Source: Orientallactaga sibirica
Taxonomy: Eukaryota > Chordata > Mammalia > Rodentia > Dipodidae
Length of the DNA stretch: 64,000 bases
Reading direction: 5' to 3'
Assembly: GCA_036365145.1 (NCBI GenBank)
Contig: JAEOAD010002182.1
Span: 1-64,000, forward strand
In this document: positions 34,471 through 46,059 of the stretch, one piece after another
Layout: every line of letters starts with the position of its first letter
Numbering within the stretch: the first letter of the stretch is position 1
Notes under the pieces: generated by a model
Databases searched by the model: none
Told to the model about the DNA's origin: nothing
Seen by the model: only the letters and a program-made list of their open reading frames with translations
Made by a program: the position numbers and the translations under genes

Positions 34471-36354
34471 AGGAAGGGAGGGACACATGCAATAACCATT
34501 GCAAAAACACTGCAGGGAAACAGGAAAACAGACTTTTGAGAGGTCAAGGAGCTCTAAAGAAGTGGGAAGAATGGTTGTTTGTCATTCTAACAGTTTGGCT
34601 ATGCTAGGTTCACAGGCTTCCAGCTCTTATACAAAACACTAGGCTTCTTTTACATGGTCATCTACATTTTTGTAAGTTTATTTTATTTATTGAATGTTAC
34701 AGAAATGTTTTTAAATTTACTTACACACACATGTTATCCTTGAAAAATATTTTCTCCAGCATGAATTACTGAGCTATTTTTCACAAAAATATAAAAGGAG
34801 ACTAATGTACATTTAACAATGTCATTTTGTCACTCTGGAAACAGGCAAAAATGAGGGAGGGCATATCTTTGACTAAGTATCGTATGATTCTAAAATAAAT
34901 AGAAATTTATTTTAAGAATATAAATAGACAGACATGGCAGTGCATGCTGGAAGCTAATCACTTAGGAGGCTGAGGCAGACGGTGAGACTATCAGAAGGAA
35001 GAGAGGCAGAGAAGCAGAGAGAGAAGAAGGAAAGGAGGGAGAAAGACAGAGGGAGAGACAGAAAGTAACCAGGAAAATGTAAAAAAGTATGTATGCTATT
35101 ATAAGAGCCTTGTTAAAATAGTAAAAGTGAGAAATAGCATAAACACTTAACTTTAGAGGTGTGGTTAAAAAGATTTCAAAATCATCAAATCTATGAAGAC
35201 AGAAGTCAGACTGGGGCTGCAGAAGCTGGGAGAGGGAGAAATGGAGAGTGACTGTAATGGGAAAGGAATTTCTTTGGGGAGTGAATGTATCATGACCTCT
35301 GAAATGGGCTCTTTGAGCTGGCAAATTTAATATTTAAATCTAGTATTTATATCTCAGTAAGGTTGTCTCCAACTGACACAATCCATTAAATCCAATGGAA
35401 CACTCTGAAAATATTATAAGTGACTGCATTGATTTGCTTATATATTCATAGTAATTGTCCTCTTGTAAATCTGAGCTGACCTTACACCATACAATCACAA
35501 GCATGCTGTTTGCCCTGCTTCAGGTGGAGGATGCCTCCGCCTTGTGTCTCAGTGAGAAGGAAAGCAAGAAATACAACGTGCTGGGCTTCTGCCCCACAGG
35601 GAGCTTCCCAAACAACAAATCTACCTCATGTCTTCCCTGAAGGATGAAGTTCTCACTTTCTTCCAGGAAAGACCAAGCTAGTGGGTAGGATGCCTCCCTC
35701 CCTCCTTGCCCCTTGCCTGGCACTGCCCACCACTGCAATGCCTTTCGTTTTTCTGGAATGCACCAAATGCTTTGCCTGCACCCTGAGCATCGTGTTCTGT
35801 GCATCTGATTCTCATTCCATTTTCTCTTGCATTGCCAACAAGACAAGCCCCACCTCAGCCTCCTCGGAAGCCACTCTTCTAGACCCAAGCCACCTCTCCA
35901 GCTTTGGCACAATTACTTGTTCATTTAGCATTTCTTGATGCACATTTTGGTTAATGCTCATCCCTGCTGCTGGGACAGCCCTGCCTCACAGGGCAGGACA
36001 GTGTCAGGAGCAACAAATAAGCAGTTGGTGCATCAGGGAAGCACTGTTCAAACTGCATCTGGGACATGGTGCATCTGGAGCAGTGGCAGGATAAGCAAGG
36101 AAGATGTGGGAGCTGTGAGTGACCTTCACATCACAGCTGGGAGCAGGATGGGAGCAGACCCAAACTTCAGCAGAGGAGCAGATTTGTTACCTCCAGGTAC
36201 TGACTTGAATTCCTAGTTACCCACTGTGCAGAGAGAAAGGAGAGACTGGGTCAGAAGCCTGGGGCCAGACTCTAGCTTAGCACATGGAACTGGTTTAGTT
36301 TATCTAAAAAAAAAAAAATCACTACCCTGTGCTGAGCGTTAGACCAGGAGCTGT
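34471..36354. other. Stretch without a recognised gene
   Basis: A B1-like remnant ('GGCAGTGCATGCTGGAAGC', GA-rich) lies at 34930-35070. Open frames on both strands at 35.5-35.9 kb are up to 130 codons but resemble nothing known to me. A CAG acceptor-like end at 35521-35524 is the only exon-like sign. Confidence 0.4.
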
Positions 36355-36412
36355 ATTTTTATATATATATATGTATAATAATACATGTAATATATGTATA
36401 TTATACATTTAA
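36355..36412. repeat. AT microsatellite
   Basis: (TA)n-rich run with TATATATATATATG and imperfect continuation. Confidence 0.85.
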
Positions 36413-38116
36413 TTTGCATCACATCTGCATCACAGCACTATTGAGTTGCACCATCCTGTCTTATAGCTGAGGAATGGCGACTTAGAAGGTATAAGTTTCC
36501 CAAAGTCACTCAGCTCATAGGTGATTGGGCCAAGCTCTGCTCCCCTCTTCTGTCTGCCAGGACTGGACAGGCAGCTGATAGAGAACAGGGGAATGGACCG
36601 CTGCTTCTTAGCTGGCAAGGCCAGGCCAGGCAGATGCCCCCCATCCTTATGTGTATCAGAGTCACTGTGGTGTGCATCTTACAGAGGATGCTCAGGTCCC
36701 CTTCCCTGAGTTGTGCCCAGCAGCTCTTCTCAGAACCAAGTTCTTTAGCCCAAGCGCCTGAAACTTCTGAATCTCACCTTGGGAAACAGGCTTCGTACCT
36801 GGTCAGTAGCTTCAGAGTCACACCTCTGCTGTAGTCTCAGTGGAGAGAGAGAAATCGGGGTTCTGTGGCAAAGGGGTCCAGGCTGGTATCACAAAACTGG
36901 GCTGTACACCACCTCTATTGCTCCCCAGCCATGTGCCCTTGAGCAGAGCACACACCCTCTATGTGCTGCTCAGTGCGCACACAATGCTTTCTTGCAGCTT
37001 TGACAACCACAAGTAACAAGGCATGTGGCAGCACTGTGAAAGCTAGTGGGTTACAATGACAGGCTGACTGCAGGGTTGATTCCATTTCCTTTGAGCAATA
37101 GGGGTCAGATGATGGGACTTCTTATAGTGTGTGACCTTGTCTGTGGCATGCACACTGGAGATGAGAAAACATAAGAAAGATAGGACAGTAGGAGCCTGGG
37201 AAAGCAGGCCTTACCACAGCTCCGCACTGCTCTTCAGTTGCCCCTGTTTCTGCTGCCCCAGCTTCCCTCCATCCAGTGCAGGAACACAGCAGGGTGGTGG
37301 GACTCTAGGCTATATTAGGACAAAGGTGAAAACCATGGAGATGGGTCCCTGGCCTTGAAAGCCTTAAAGGAGGCAGAGAGAGCATATAGATGGGTATCCT
37401 AGTAAGGCTGGGGACCTGAGAGCCAAGGCCTGGGCCTTGGTTCAGGAAGGAAATGGCTGAACCAGGACTGTACCAGGCCTATTTATCAGTTCTGGAGAGG
37501 CCTTAGGGAAGCAGTCCCAAGACAGCCTCTTCAGAGGAGTGCACATAATTGCATCGATGTTTACATCTGTGAGAAGGGCCTGGGAAAGGAGACTCATTCA
37601 CAAGGAGTATATCAGATTCTTGCTATTTCTTCTTGCTTGCTTTGCTTCTCCTGCCTCTTCATTTTTCTCCTTTCCTTACCCTGTGTCTGCTGCCCAAGAT
37701 GAACTTGGGCCTCCAAACACAAAGATCCACGAGTCCTCACTCTCTCAGTCTAAACTCCAGGCACAGCATCTCAAAGCTGAAAGGATTTTAGATTTAAACC
37801 ATGCACATATATACACCCCAACCCTCTCCTTAGAGGACCTAGGGTTTTTTGCATCACATTCCACATGACAAGTCACATCGTTTTGTACCTCCTCTTTGAT
37901 AAGACACTCACTACCTTTAAGGAGATCCCAGCAAACATCACCTTCTTGGTAGCTGTGAAACAGCATCTCAGTTTGGAGACTCATTTGTCCAGCTTAATGC
38001 CACAGCACACCCTGAAGGACAGGGAGAATGGCTTCAGACCTGGCCTTAGTCCCACTACAAGTAAGCCATGACTTTTGTTCCCTGCCTTAGTTTCTTCCAC
38101 CCGTGAGCCTAACCAT
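36413..38116. other. Stretch without a recognised gene
   Basis: It is less repeat-dense and somewhat richer in GC than its surroundings. Short open frames (up to 109 codons at 37539) show no family signature. Confidence 0.45.
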
Positions 38117-38436
38117 AAAAAGCCTTTTACTGGGGCTGGAGAGATGGCTTAGCGGCTAAAGCGCCTGCCTGCTAAGCCTAAGAACACTGGTTCCAATCTC
38201 CAGCGGTTCCAATCTCCAGGTCCCACGTTTAGCCAGATGCAAAGTGACACAAGGGCGCAATGCCGCACTTGACCACAAGTGGGCGCACACATCTGGATTT
38301 CGTTCACAGCAGCTGAGAGACTGCTGGCGCGCCCATCTCTGTCTTTCTCTCCCTCTGTCTATCTCTCTCTGTCTCTCTCTCCAAAAATAAATAAAAAATA
38401 ATTTAAAAATTTTTTTTAAAAAAAGCCTTTTACTGG
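38117..38436 (+). mobile_element. B2-type SINE, long subfamily, with clear target duplication
   Basis: The element itself is about 38134-38420. AAAAGCCTTTTACTGG (38117/38118-38133) is repeated exactly after the A-rich tail (38421-38436), which is the hallmark of LINE-1-driven insertion. Eleven bases ('GGTTCCAATCTCC') are locally duplicated at 38190-38220. The CTCF-like core is at 38273-38286. Confidence 0.95.
38273..38286 (+). promoter_or_regulatory. CTCF-like core motif inside SINE
   Basis: CCACAAGTGGGCGC, one change from the consensus core and allowed in known CTCF sites (R/K position). Confidence 0.45.
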
Positions 38437-39204
38437 ACAAATTATGAGGTGGGATGAGCTGTCTTTGACCTCTACACAGCCAAGCAGTGAAGTCATCTAT
38501 ATACAGCTGTCTCCCTTATCCATTGTCCTCCATTAAATGTCTGAAACCACAGATGGTTGCACAGTCTATATATACTGTTTTCTTTCCTACATATGCATAC
38601 ATATCTTTGAGTAAGTCAAATTATAAATGAGGTATAGTAAAAGATTAACAACAAAAAACAATAAAACAGGTCTGATGGTATACTATAATAGCATTATTGA
38701 AAACTTACATTATATTTATTTCTGGAGTTTTCCACTTAATATTTTTTGACCATAGTTAACTATGGGAAACTGAAACCACAGGAGGTGAAGCTGTGGAGAA
38801 TGTGGAACTATTGTACTCACCTCTCTCCTGCAGCTGAAGGATTGCATTTGTCCTTGACCACCTGCACCCACCTTCTGGAAGTAGCTAAGATTCTCAGTAC
38901 TCCCACCAAAACAACTTCAGTTCTAGTCTTGCCCCAGAACCCATCTTCCTGCCCACCTCCTCCTGTTTTATTTGCATGTTGCTTGTTGGTGGCAGGTATG
39001 GGTGAGACACTGGAGACACCATACAGACAAGGTGGCCATGGTTGCCTTCCCCTCATGAATCTTACACACTGCAAGAAAAGCGGTCTTCTAGAAGTAAGCA
39101 GACAAGAAAATAAAATAATCAGGAAGACTTGCCAGACCCAAGAAAATGGTAATCTGAGGTAGAGTATAATGGGAGGAGAACATCAGGCAAGGTGTCTGTG
39201 GGGA
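38437..39204. other. Gene-free stretch
   Basis: The plus-strand open frame 38746-39162 (138 codons) has no known signature and no coding-like context. Confidence 0.45.
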
Positions 39205-39305
39205 CACAGGGGTGTAGCTCAGTGATGTGTGTAACACATTTAAAACCCAGAACCAAAAACTTCAAGCTGGGAGTTCAAGGCTGGCCCAGGCTACAATATG
39301 AGACT
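39205..39305 (+). mobile_element. ID-like SINE remnant
   Basis: 'GGGGTGTAGCTCAGTGATGT' resembles an ID head. The continuation, 'GTTCAAGGCTGGCCCAGGCT', is B1/B4-like. Confidence 0.5.
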
Positions 39306-39324
39306 CAAAAAAACAAAAAGAGGG

Positions 39325-39420
39325 GCTTGGGAGTATAACTCAGTAGTAGAATGCCTGTTTGGCATGCAAAAGACCCTGGGTTCAACCTCCAATATTGCCA
39401 AAATAAATAATAAATAAACA
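39325..39420 (+). mobile_element. ID SINE
   Basis: 'GGCTTGGGAGTATAACTCAG' and 'GACCCTGGGTTCAACCTCC' give the A and B boxes of a tRNA-Ala-type ID element, followed by an A-rich tail. Confidence 0.8.
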
Positions 39421-39704
39421 AAATAGAAGAGATGAAAATACTATCAAATTGATAACAACACCCCACTCTGCATTTCTTCCCTTTTCTCAAGTTCTACGTT
39501 TTCCCTATAATAAAATCTTTCTAAGCCTTAAAAAAATAAAAATATAAAACACAAATAACTAATAGCAACATTATTTGTAATCATAAAAATTTGCAAAGTG
39601 AAATTAATGAGTATACACGTATACAGCAAAATGCTATGTGGTCAAAAAGACAGAATGGCTGTGTCTTAAGGCAATGATGTGAAAAAATACCATGATGAAG
39701 TTTT

Positions 39705-39920
39705 ATTTATTTTTACTTTTTAGAGAGAGAAAGAATTGGCATGCCAGGGAATCAGCCACTGAAGTCAAACTCCAGATGCTTGTGCCACCTAGTGGGCATG
39801 TGTGACCTTGCACGTGCCTCACCTTTATGTGTCTAGCTTACATGGGATCTGCAGAGTCAAACATGGGTCCTTAGGCACCGCAGGCAAGAGCCTTAACTGC
39901 CAAGCCATCTCTCCAGTCCT
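39705..39920 (-). mobile_element. B2-type SINE, minus strand
   Basis: 'CAAACTCCAGATGCTTGTGC' and an end 'GCCAAGCCATCTCTCCAGTC'. Confidence 0.85.
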
Positions 39921-40734
39921 GGGTGAAGTTTTAAATAAAAGACATGTATGATTTCATTTCTCTCTCTCATATATATGTCAGCAAATGTGTATTTTACACC
40001 AGCAAGATTTGGCATTAATTTTGAAATAAAAGAGAAAAAAGGGTTTAAGAGGTGATGAGAGGAAGGGAAATGAGGAAAAGAGGAGGTGAGGGGAAGAGTC
40101 AACCAAAAGTGAGTGTACAAAAATCCCACAAGGAAATCTGCTACTTTGGAAGGTAAAATATCTTATTATTCATGGAATTTGACTCTATAAATGACAGTCC
40201 TAAGGATACTACAACAAGTTATGTAAAATATAATCAGCTTTATAAATCAAGATATCCCTCACACTTTTGTTTATAGTGTTTGAAAATGAAGAGTTGGTGA
40301 AGAAATTCATGAGCTTACTGGTGATGCTTCCAATGGGGAATGTTATGTAGCATATTTATGGACACAGGAAATTTCTCATGCGTAAGTGACACAAAGTCAA
40401 GTTATTTTTCCATACACAGAAAAATACTAGAAGTAAATGTACTAATATACCATGTGTACTTCTCAGTGGGAGGTGGAATTAGATGTGATTTCATTAATGT
40501 CAGTTTCCAACTGACTGAAATCTGGGACTTCTTTTGAGTAAGATGCATGTACTTTTTCCAAAAATTTACCCAGGTCTTGGAACCCTGATGATAGGAGAAA
40601 GAGGTTGCCTAGTTAGAGGTAGTTGGTTAACATTCCAGCAAGTTTCATACCTCTGTGCTATTCAGTTCACAAATTAATATGTAAAAAAATTATATTGCTC
40701 ATTAAGAAAATGTGGATTTTTAAAGATTCTCTTG
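39921..40734. other. AT-rich gene-free stretch
   Basis: Nothing recognised apart from a purine-rich patch at 40030-40110. Confidence 0.5.
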
Positions 40735-40905
40735 AAATTATTTTTATTTGTTTGCAAGCAAAGAGCAAGAAAGAGAATGGGTATAGCAGGACCTCTTGCA
40801 GCTGCAAACTAACTTCAGACACTTGCAACACTTTATGCATCTGGCTTTACATGAATCCTGGGAAATAAAACCTGGGACTAAACCACTGAACCACGTCTTC
40901 AGTCC
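40735..40905 (-). mobile_element. B2-type SINE, old, minus strand
   Basis: 'TTTTATTTGTTTGCAAGC', 'CACTTTATGCATCTGGCTTT' and 'CCACTGAACCACGTCTTCAG'. Confidence 0.75.
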
Positions 40906-41804
40906 TACAGAGTCTTGAACAGAGTTTGTGAAGTGGTCCTGGAGCTCAGTCTTCCTGAACGTACTTTCTGAACACCAGGCCTCCAGTCTCGCAAGGATAG
41001 ACAAGGAAGTAAATGAGCCACCACCTTAGACTCTTACAACATTCATTGATTGATGCATTTACAGACTGTGACACTTCAAGGGAACTCAGGGGAAATCACA
41101 AAGACCCTCCCTCAGTCAAGCATTTGCAGAATCATTTTCCATCCACCGACTTGTGCTGACAGCTAATGGAGGCCTGTCCCTGCCCTGGGCACTGGAGCAA
41201 AGAGCCCCATTAGATGTGGCAGAGGCTTGCCTTCCAATCTAGTGAGGCCAGGACATAAACTGGCAACAAGGAGAAATAAGACATTTCAGTCTGATTCCCT
41301 CAGAGCAGAGTGGGGAATCTGTATCTTGGTGTCACAAGGAAACTAGGGAAGGTTGAGGCATGGGAGCACCCCCAGGTTCATCAGCAGCCAGCGGCTTCCA
41401 TGCTCCATTTGCTTCCTCCATAATCAGGCCCTGGGGAGGAGCTGCTTCCTCCAAATCCCACGTGCCTGACTCAAATGCTGAATTAGTCCCCAGAGTCTCT
41501 GCAGGCCAGCCAAGCCCACTTAGTGAGGAAAAGTTTGCATTATTCTAAGTGTGTCTTGGACAGCTTTGTCCTGGAGTCCCTCAGCAGCCACTGACGGCTA
41601 CTCTATTCTTCCTCCATGAGGAGAGTGATACGTGGATGAGCACAACGGTGCTTGCTGTCATTTTGCTTTTGTTTTTTTCAGTGCAGAGTAGAGGGAATCA
41701 TTTCTCAGTTCATGACACTATCATCTATGCTTGCAAGGAATCTCTGGTGTTCTTGTTTTTTAAAAATCCAATCCCCATTGTTCCTAGTGAATATGTAACC
41801 AAAT
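40906..41804. other. Gene-free stretch
   Basis: Moderately GC-rich around 41100-41600. No family signature in the short open frames. Confidence 0.45.
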
Positions 41805-41900
41805 GCAGTGGCTGGAGGGCCCATTCTCTCTCTCTTCTCTCTCTCTCTCTCTCTCTTTCCTTTCTCCCTCTTTCTCTCAAATAAATAAATAAAATACACT
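41805..41900 (+). mobile_element. B2-type SINE, 3' part
   Basis: 'GCAGTGGCTGGAGGGCCC', a TC run and CAAATAAATAAATAAA. The 5' half is absent. Confidence 0.8.
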
Positions 41901-41911
41901 TTCAAAAAATA

Positions 41912-42075
41912 ATTGGTCCAGCATGGTGGCCCATGCCTTTAATCCCAGCACTCGGGAGGCAAAGGTAGGAGGTTTGCCATGCGTTCAAAGCCACCCTGAA
42001 ACTACAGAGTGAATTCCAGGTCACCCTAAGCTAGAGTGGAACCCTACCTTGAAAAACAAAACAAAAACAAAACAA
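41912..42075 (+). mobile_element. B1 SINE
   Basis: 'GGTCCAGCATGGTGGCCCAT', 'AATCCCAGCACTCGGGAGGC' and a (CAAAA)n tail. Confidence 0.92.
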
Positions 42076-42559
42076 AACAAAACAATAACTTGAGCCCTTG
42101 TCACGTAGCATGAGAATTAAAAAATTTTCCTGTATTTCTCCTTGGTCTTCTAATTCATGGTCTTTGTTAAAACATTCAAATATAAAATATATACACAATA
42201 TTTCAATCTGTGTCAAGAAGTATGAGATATCATGAAGCTTCACATAGATTTAACATCTATGCTAAAGGCTATTAAAATATATTCATTAAGTCTTGCACAT
42301 AAATGTACACAAAAATCATCTAATGGCATACAATGTTGATTTGTGAAATTTTCCTCTTAATGATGGTACATCAGGGCTCTATGCATTATATAGAAAACTA
42401 ATTTAAAAAATTTTTTAAATCAGATAAATCCTTAGTTTTTATCAGCACTGGTATTTTCAGTGGGAATCTGAAGTCATCTTGAACTCTAATTTATTTTTAA
42501 ATAACATGTTATTTCTTAGAATAAATTATTTTTCTTGGAAAAAAATTGTTACTCCTTCC
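42076..42559. other. AT-rich gene-free stretch
   Basis: Nothing recognised. Confidence 0.55.
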
Positions 42560-42630
42560 TCTTTTTTTTTTTTTTTTTTTTGGTTTTTCATTTTTCAGTT
42601 TTTCAAAGTAGAGTCTCACTCTACTCCTTC
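42560..42630 (-). mobile_element. B1 SINE 3' fragment, minus strand
   Basis: T-run, 'GGTTTTTCATTTTTCAG' and 'AGTAGAGTCTCACTCTACTC', then it breaks off. Confidence 0.6.
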
Positions 42631-43439
42631 CTTTTAAATACATATATAGCAGTAGGATCCATGCGGAGATGTTTTCACTAATATTCTGCATGAAGGAGGG
42701 CCCTGTCACTGACCTCACTGACTCCATTTTGTTTCTGTCTCCATCTTCCTCCTTTTCCTTCCCTCTAACTCTTCTGTGTCTTTCTTCCTGACAGTTACTC
42801 TGGATCCTAGAAACATCGGGTCTGGCTGATGAACATCATAAGGCAAGAGACCAAAACTGCCAACAAGCCACAGAGGCCTCCTTGGTGCCCACAGCAGATC
42901 TTGAGTTAATGGCACAGAAGAAGTAGACAGCCAGAGCATCATGGTCTAGGAGACAATCAGAGAAACCCCCAACATTTGCCTTCATGGGTCTTTGCTGTAA
43001 AACATGGAGACTTCTGTAAGCGCTTGGCTGACAAACTTTAGAACACTAGATCATTGTTCTTGCTTCTGTGTTCATGCTGTTCATAAACTTCTCTCCTGAC
43101 TTTACCACGCTTCTTTCATTGATTGGCCTTCTGATAGTAGGCCAAGTCCCATCCATTGGAGCAATTGGACCAGAGGTTTTTGCACTAGCTCCAGAAACAT
43201 CCAGTTAAATGAAGCTTTTATCTTACAGTCACAGGCTTTGTATTTTCCATACTGTTTTACTTATAATTTTAATTGTGTTTTTGTTCTGTTTGACTGTTTC
43301 CTTTCAAACCGAAAATATTTCTCCTTTTAATCAGTTCACTTTTTATTTCACTTATAATAATTTTGTGAACTGTTAAGAAAGCCAAGTAACAAAGAAATCA
43401 GATGACATTTAATAAGAACTTCGAACTTTTCAAATGCTG
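42631..43439. other. Gene-free stretch left of the C2orf78 pseudogene
   Basis: It would be intron or upstream sequence if the duplication included the whole gene. I see no counterpart of the gene's first exon here. Confidence 0.5.
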
Positions 43440-44437
43440 CACCCAAATACTTCAGAGTGACACACTACACCTAAGTCTAGGGACATTTCCATACAATCTC
43501 CAATTCCAACTCCTTCCAATTTCTTGCTTTTGCCTCCAGCTCCAGGGCAGAAACAAGCAGTGAATAAAAATTTGGATGAGGTTAAAGCCAAACTATCAAA
43601 GCTTCTGGAGAACCACCAGACCTCAAAAGACAATGACACTCCACTACTCTCTTTAAAATCCCTAATGTTTGTGACAGTATTTCCTCCATTGAGCCTGTGA
43701 GCCAAGGGAACACTCCTGGTTCTGAAAATGCTAACTCAGGAGAGAGTAGCCTGAGTCTCAAGTGTCAAAGTCTACTTGAAGATGGCCTGGAATCTAGTAT
43801 CTAGTATCGGGTCTGCAGACATCAGCACTCTGCTGGGGGAGGTTTGCCTTTCCAGGTCTTCAAGCCCCAGACAGATTGTGACCTGTGTGAAAGTACCACA
43901 GCAACCAACACAAAAGATACAGGAGCAACAGAGGTGGACGCAGTGCAGGAAAAGGCCATCATCATGAAGGCTCTCCCTGATCGACTCAGGAAAAAGCAGG
44001 AGAAAGTCTCTGAGCCTGTTGATGGAGACCCCAAGGCCAAATTCCAGTGCTAGAAGACAGAGTGCCTGGTGGAAGGAGAAATGGTTCTGGGCAGTACTGC
44101 AGCCAGTGAGAAGGCTCCTGACATCGCAGTCAAGCATTCCCACCACAGAGCTCATAAAGCTGCATCCAGCAGGCCTAACAAAGCTAAGGGCCCATGGAAA
44201 GAACAGACCAAAAGGCTCAGAGGAAACAACTGCAAAAATGTTAAGAGGGAAACCAATCAGGGAGCAAAGTGAAGGCAGAAGAGAAGCCAGCCATTCCCAA
44301 GAAGAGGAGGAAGGGCCCTCCACCTGAGCTCTGCCAAGAGTTCTTCAAAAAGCCTTGCAGCTCCCTGGGTCTGCACATGCTGGAGTCAGTGCAGGTCTTC
44401 CACGCCCTGGGGAAGAAGATGGAGCAGAAAGCAGTGC
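43440..44437 (+). pseudogene. C2orf78-like pseudogene, partial last exon
   Basis: This copy matches the last exon of the gene at 57150-59048 but covers only its middle. It starts around 'PKSRDISIQSP' (43461) and goes through 'LLLPPAPGQKQAVNKNLDEV', 'VSQGNTPGSENA' and 'DAVQEK', to the conserved block 'SSLGLHMLESVQVFHALGKK' (44359-44418). It stops at 44437, where the gene reads on for about 270 more codons. It has frame breaks at 43655 (shared with the gene copy) and near 43848, an in-frame TAG at 44051-44053 and more. The long minus-strand open frame over it is a shadow. Upstream exons are missing. Confidence 0.88.
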
Positions 44438-44582
44438 TCTCTTCCTTACACATGATATATACACTTATAATCTTGTGCACCACATAAATTCCAAGAATCA
44501 CAAATGAAAGAAAAACCATTTATCTTTCTGAGTCTGACCCAACTAATTTGATAGGATTATCTCCTGGTGCATCCATTTTCCT

Positions 44583-45047
44583 GTGAAGGATATTGAAGGG
44601 TTAATAGACTTCCCTGAAAACTAGAGGGAACTAAAGAGTTAATGAGTATCCCTAAGACCAACAAGCCATAAAACTTCAGAAGCATGGCCTTGACAGGCCT
44701 GTCTACTCCCAAATGATAAACTAAACTTCCCTTAGCTCAGAAAACCTTGAGGGAACAGAAACCATCTGGTGGGTTATCCTCCCTAGACAATTTGGCTAAA
44801 AAGCTTATTCTGAGCAAGGACACAAATAACTACACTTCCTTATCTATTTCCCTTGGAATTGCAGCTGGTACAGTCTTTTTTTCTTAGAATCCCCCTTATA
44901 ATCTTGTACCCCAGCCTGGCCCGATACTTCAGCCTTCATCCCGTGGGAGAGCTGAGGTCCCTCACTGTTTTCTCCTAATAAACAGTCTTGTCTGTAGTGA
45001 TCAACGTCCAGTGTTCTTTTGTTTTTCTCTTACCCTTTCCTTACAGA
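44583..45047 (+). mobile_element. Probable solo LTR of an endogenous retrovirus
   Basis: It starts TGAAGGATATTG and ends CCTTTCCTTACA. A TATA-like CTTATAAT lies at about 44895, followed downstream by 'CTCCTAATAAACAGTC' (poly(A) signal about 44976). The promoter, then poly(A) signal, then CA end is LTR architecture. I could not confirm a target duplication, so the ends are tentative. Confidence 0.5.
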
Positions 45048-45049
45048 TA

Positions 45050-45770
45050 TAACTTAATTTTTCATTATGACTGAAAATAATTCCATTGTGTGTATGTACC
45101 AGACTTACTTCCCACTTTGTGCTACTGCTGAACACCTAGATGGTTCCCTAACTAATCCAATTTGATTAGTGTTGCAATCAACACAAATGTGTAAGTATCT
45201 CTGTAATACATTGACTTGGAGTCATTTGGGTAAATACCTACCAGTGGCATTGTGGTAGTTTGAATATATGTCCCCCAATATATTCAATGTTTTATTAGTT
45301 ATAGTTTGCATCTGCAATCACCTTGCTAGAGGCAAGGTCACTGGGGGCCTGGTCTTAAGGTGTGGTGATGGTTTGAGATTCCATTGTAAAGATATGCAAA
45401 TGTGCCTAGCAGGAGTTCCTGAAGTGTGCTGTGTAACCTTTTGGCTGTAGTTTTGCTCTGTGTGCTGTGGTGGCTGGTTGGCTTTTGCTCTCTCTGTTTG
45501 GCCCTGTGGAGAGCAGGCCGCTTCTCTGCCATTATGGAACTTCCCCTGGATCTGTAAGCTTCAATAAATAATATCCCTTCCTCCATAACTGTGCCTGGTC
45601 TGGAAGTTCATCTCAGCGAACCTGAAGCTGTCTGCAACAGGCATATTTAGTGTTTTGAGGAAACTCCATACTGATTTCTATAGTGGCTACATACTAAGTT
45701 ACATGGTCATCTTCAGTGTTTAAGTGTACCATTTTGTCTTCATCCTCCCAAACTTTTGTTTTCTGTTGTT
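45050..45770 (-). mobile_element. LINE-1 ORF2 3' fragment, minus strand, split by an LTR
   Basis: The parts 45050-45250 and 45645-45770 are antisense ORF2 end ('AATAATTCCATTGTGTGTAT', 'ACTCCATACTGATTTCTATA'). They are continuous once the LTR at 45251-45639 is removed. Confidence 0.75.
45251..45639 (+). mobile_element. Solo LTR, MaLR/ERVL type, with 5-bp target duplication
   Basis: It starts TGTGGTAGTTTGAATA, ends GTCTGCAACA and is flanked by GGCAT on both sides (45246-45250 and 45640-45644). TG...CA ends with a 5-bp duplication are typical of ERVL/MaLR LTRs. A poly(A)-like AATAAATAATA lies near 45565. Related LTRs are at 47959, 59668 and 61066. Confidence 0.85.
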
Positions 45771-45772
45771 GT

Positions 45773-46045
45773 TGTAGTCAACTTCACATTGCTGGGATGA
45801 ACATCCAAACCACACATGTTTATGGGGGGAAAGGATTTATTTAAGCTTGCAGATCCAGTGGAAGTTCACCAATGGGGGGAAGAAGCTGGATGCCTTTCAC
45901 AGATCCAAGCAGAGAGAAGCCACCAACCAGGCAGCCTCACATGCAAACTCTTCTCCACACACCTATGGCTGGAATCAGATCCATCCCCAATGACACGCCC
46001 CCTCCAGCTGGCTGCTGGAGACTTAAGCAGGAAGTTTAATCTCAC
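45773..46045. repeat. Interspersed repeat of unassigned class
   Basis: 'GTAGTCAACTTCACATTGCT' with 'GGAAAGGATTTATTTAAGC'. Its opening is like those at 12707 and 31808. Confidence 0.5.
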
Positions 46046-46059
46046 TAAAAAAAATACAG

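Noticed and set aside
35455..35940. Possible exon (CAG acceptor then an open frame; 130-codon minus frame opposite)
   Set aside because: No protein family recognised, no donor site in a fitting place, and both strands are equally open.
39325..39402. tRNA gene
   Set aside because: The A and B boxes belong to an ID SINE with an A-rich tail; it is not a folded tRNA with a terminator.
43772..44323. 183-codon minus-strand frame
   Set aside because: It is the antisense of the C2orf78-like pseudogene. The plus strand explains the sequence.
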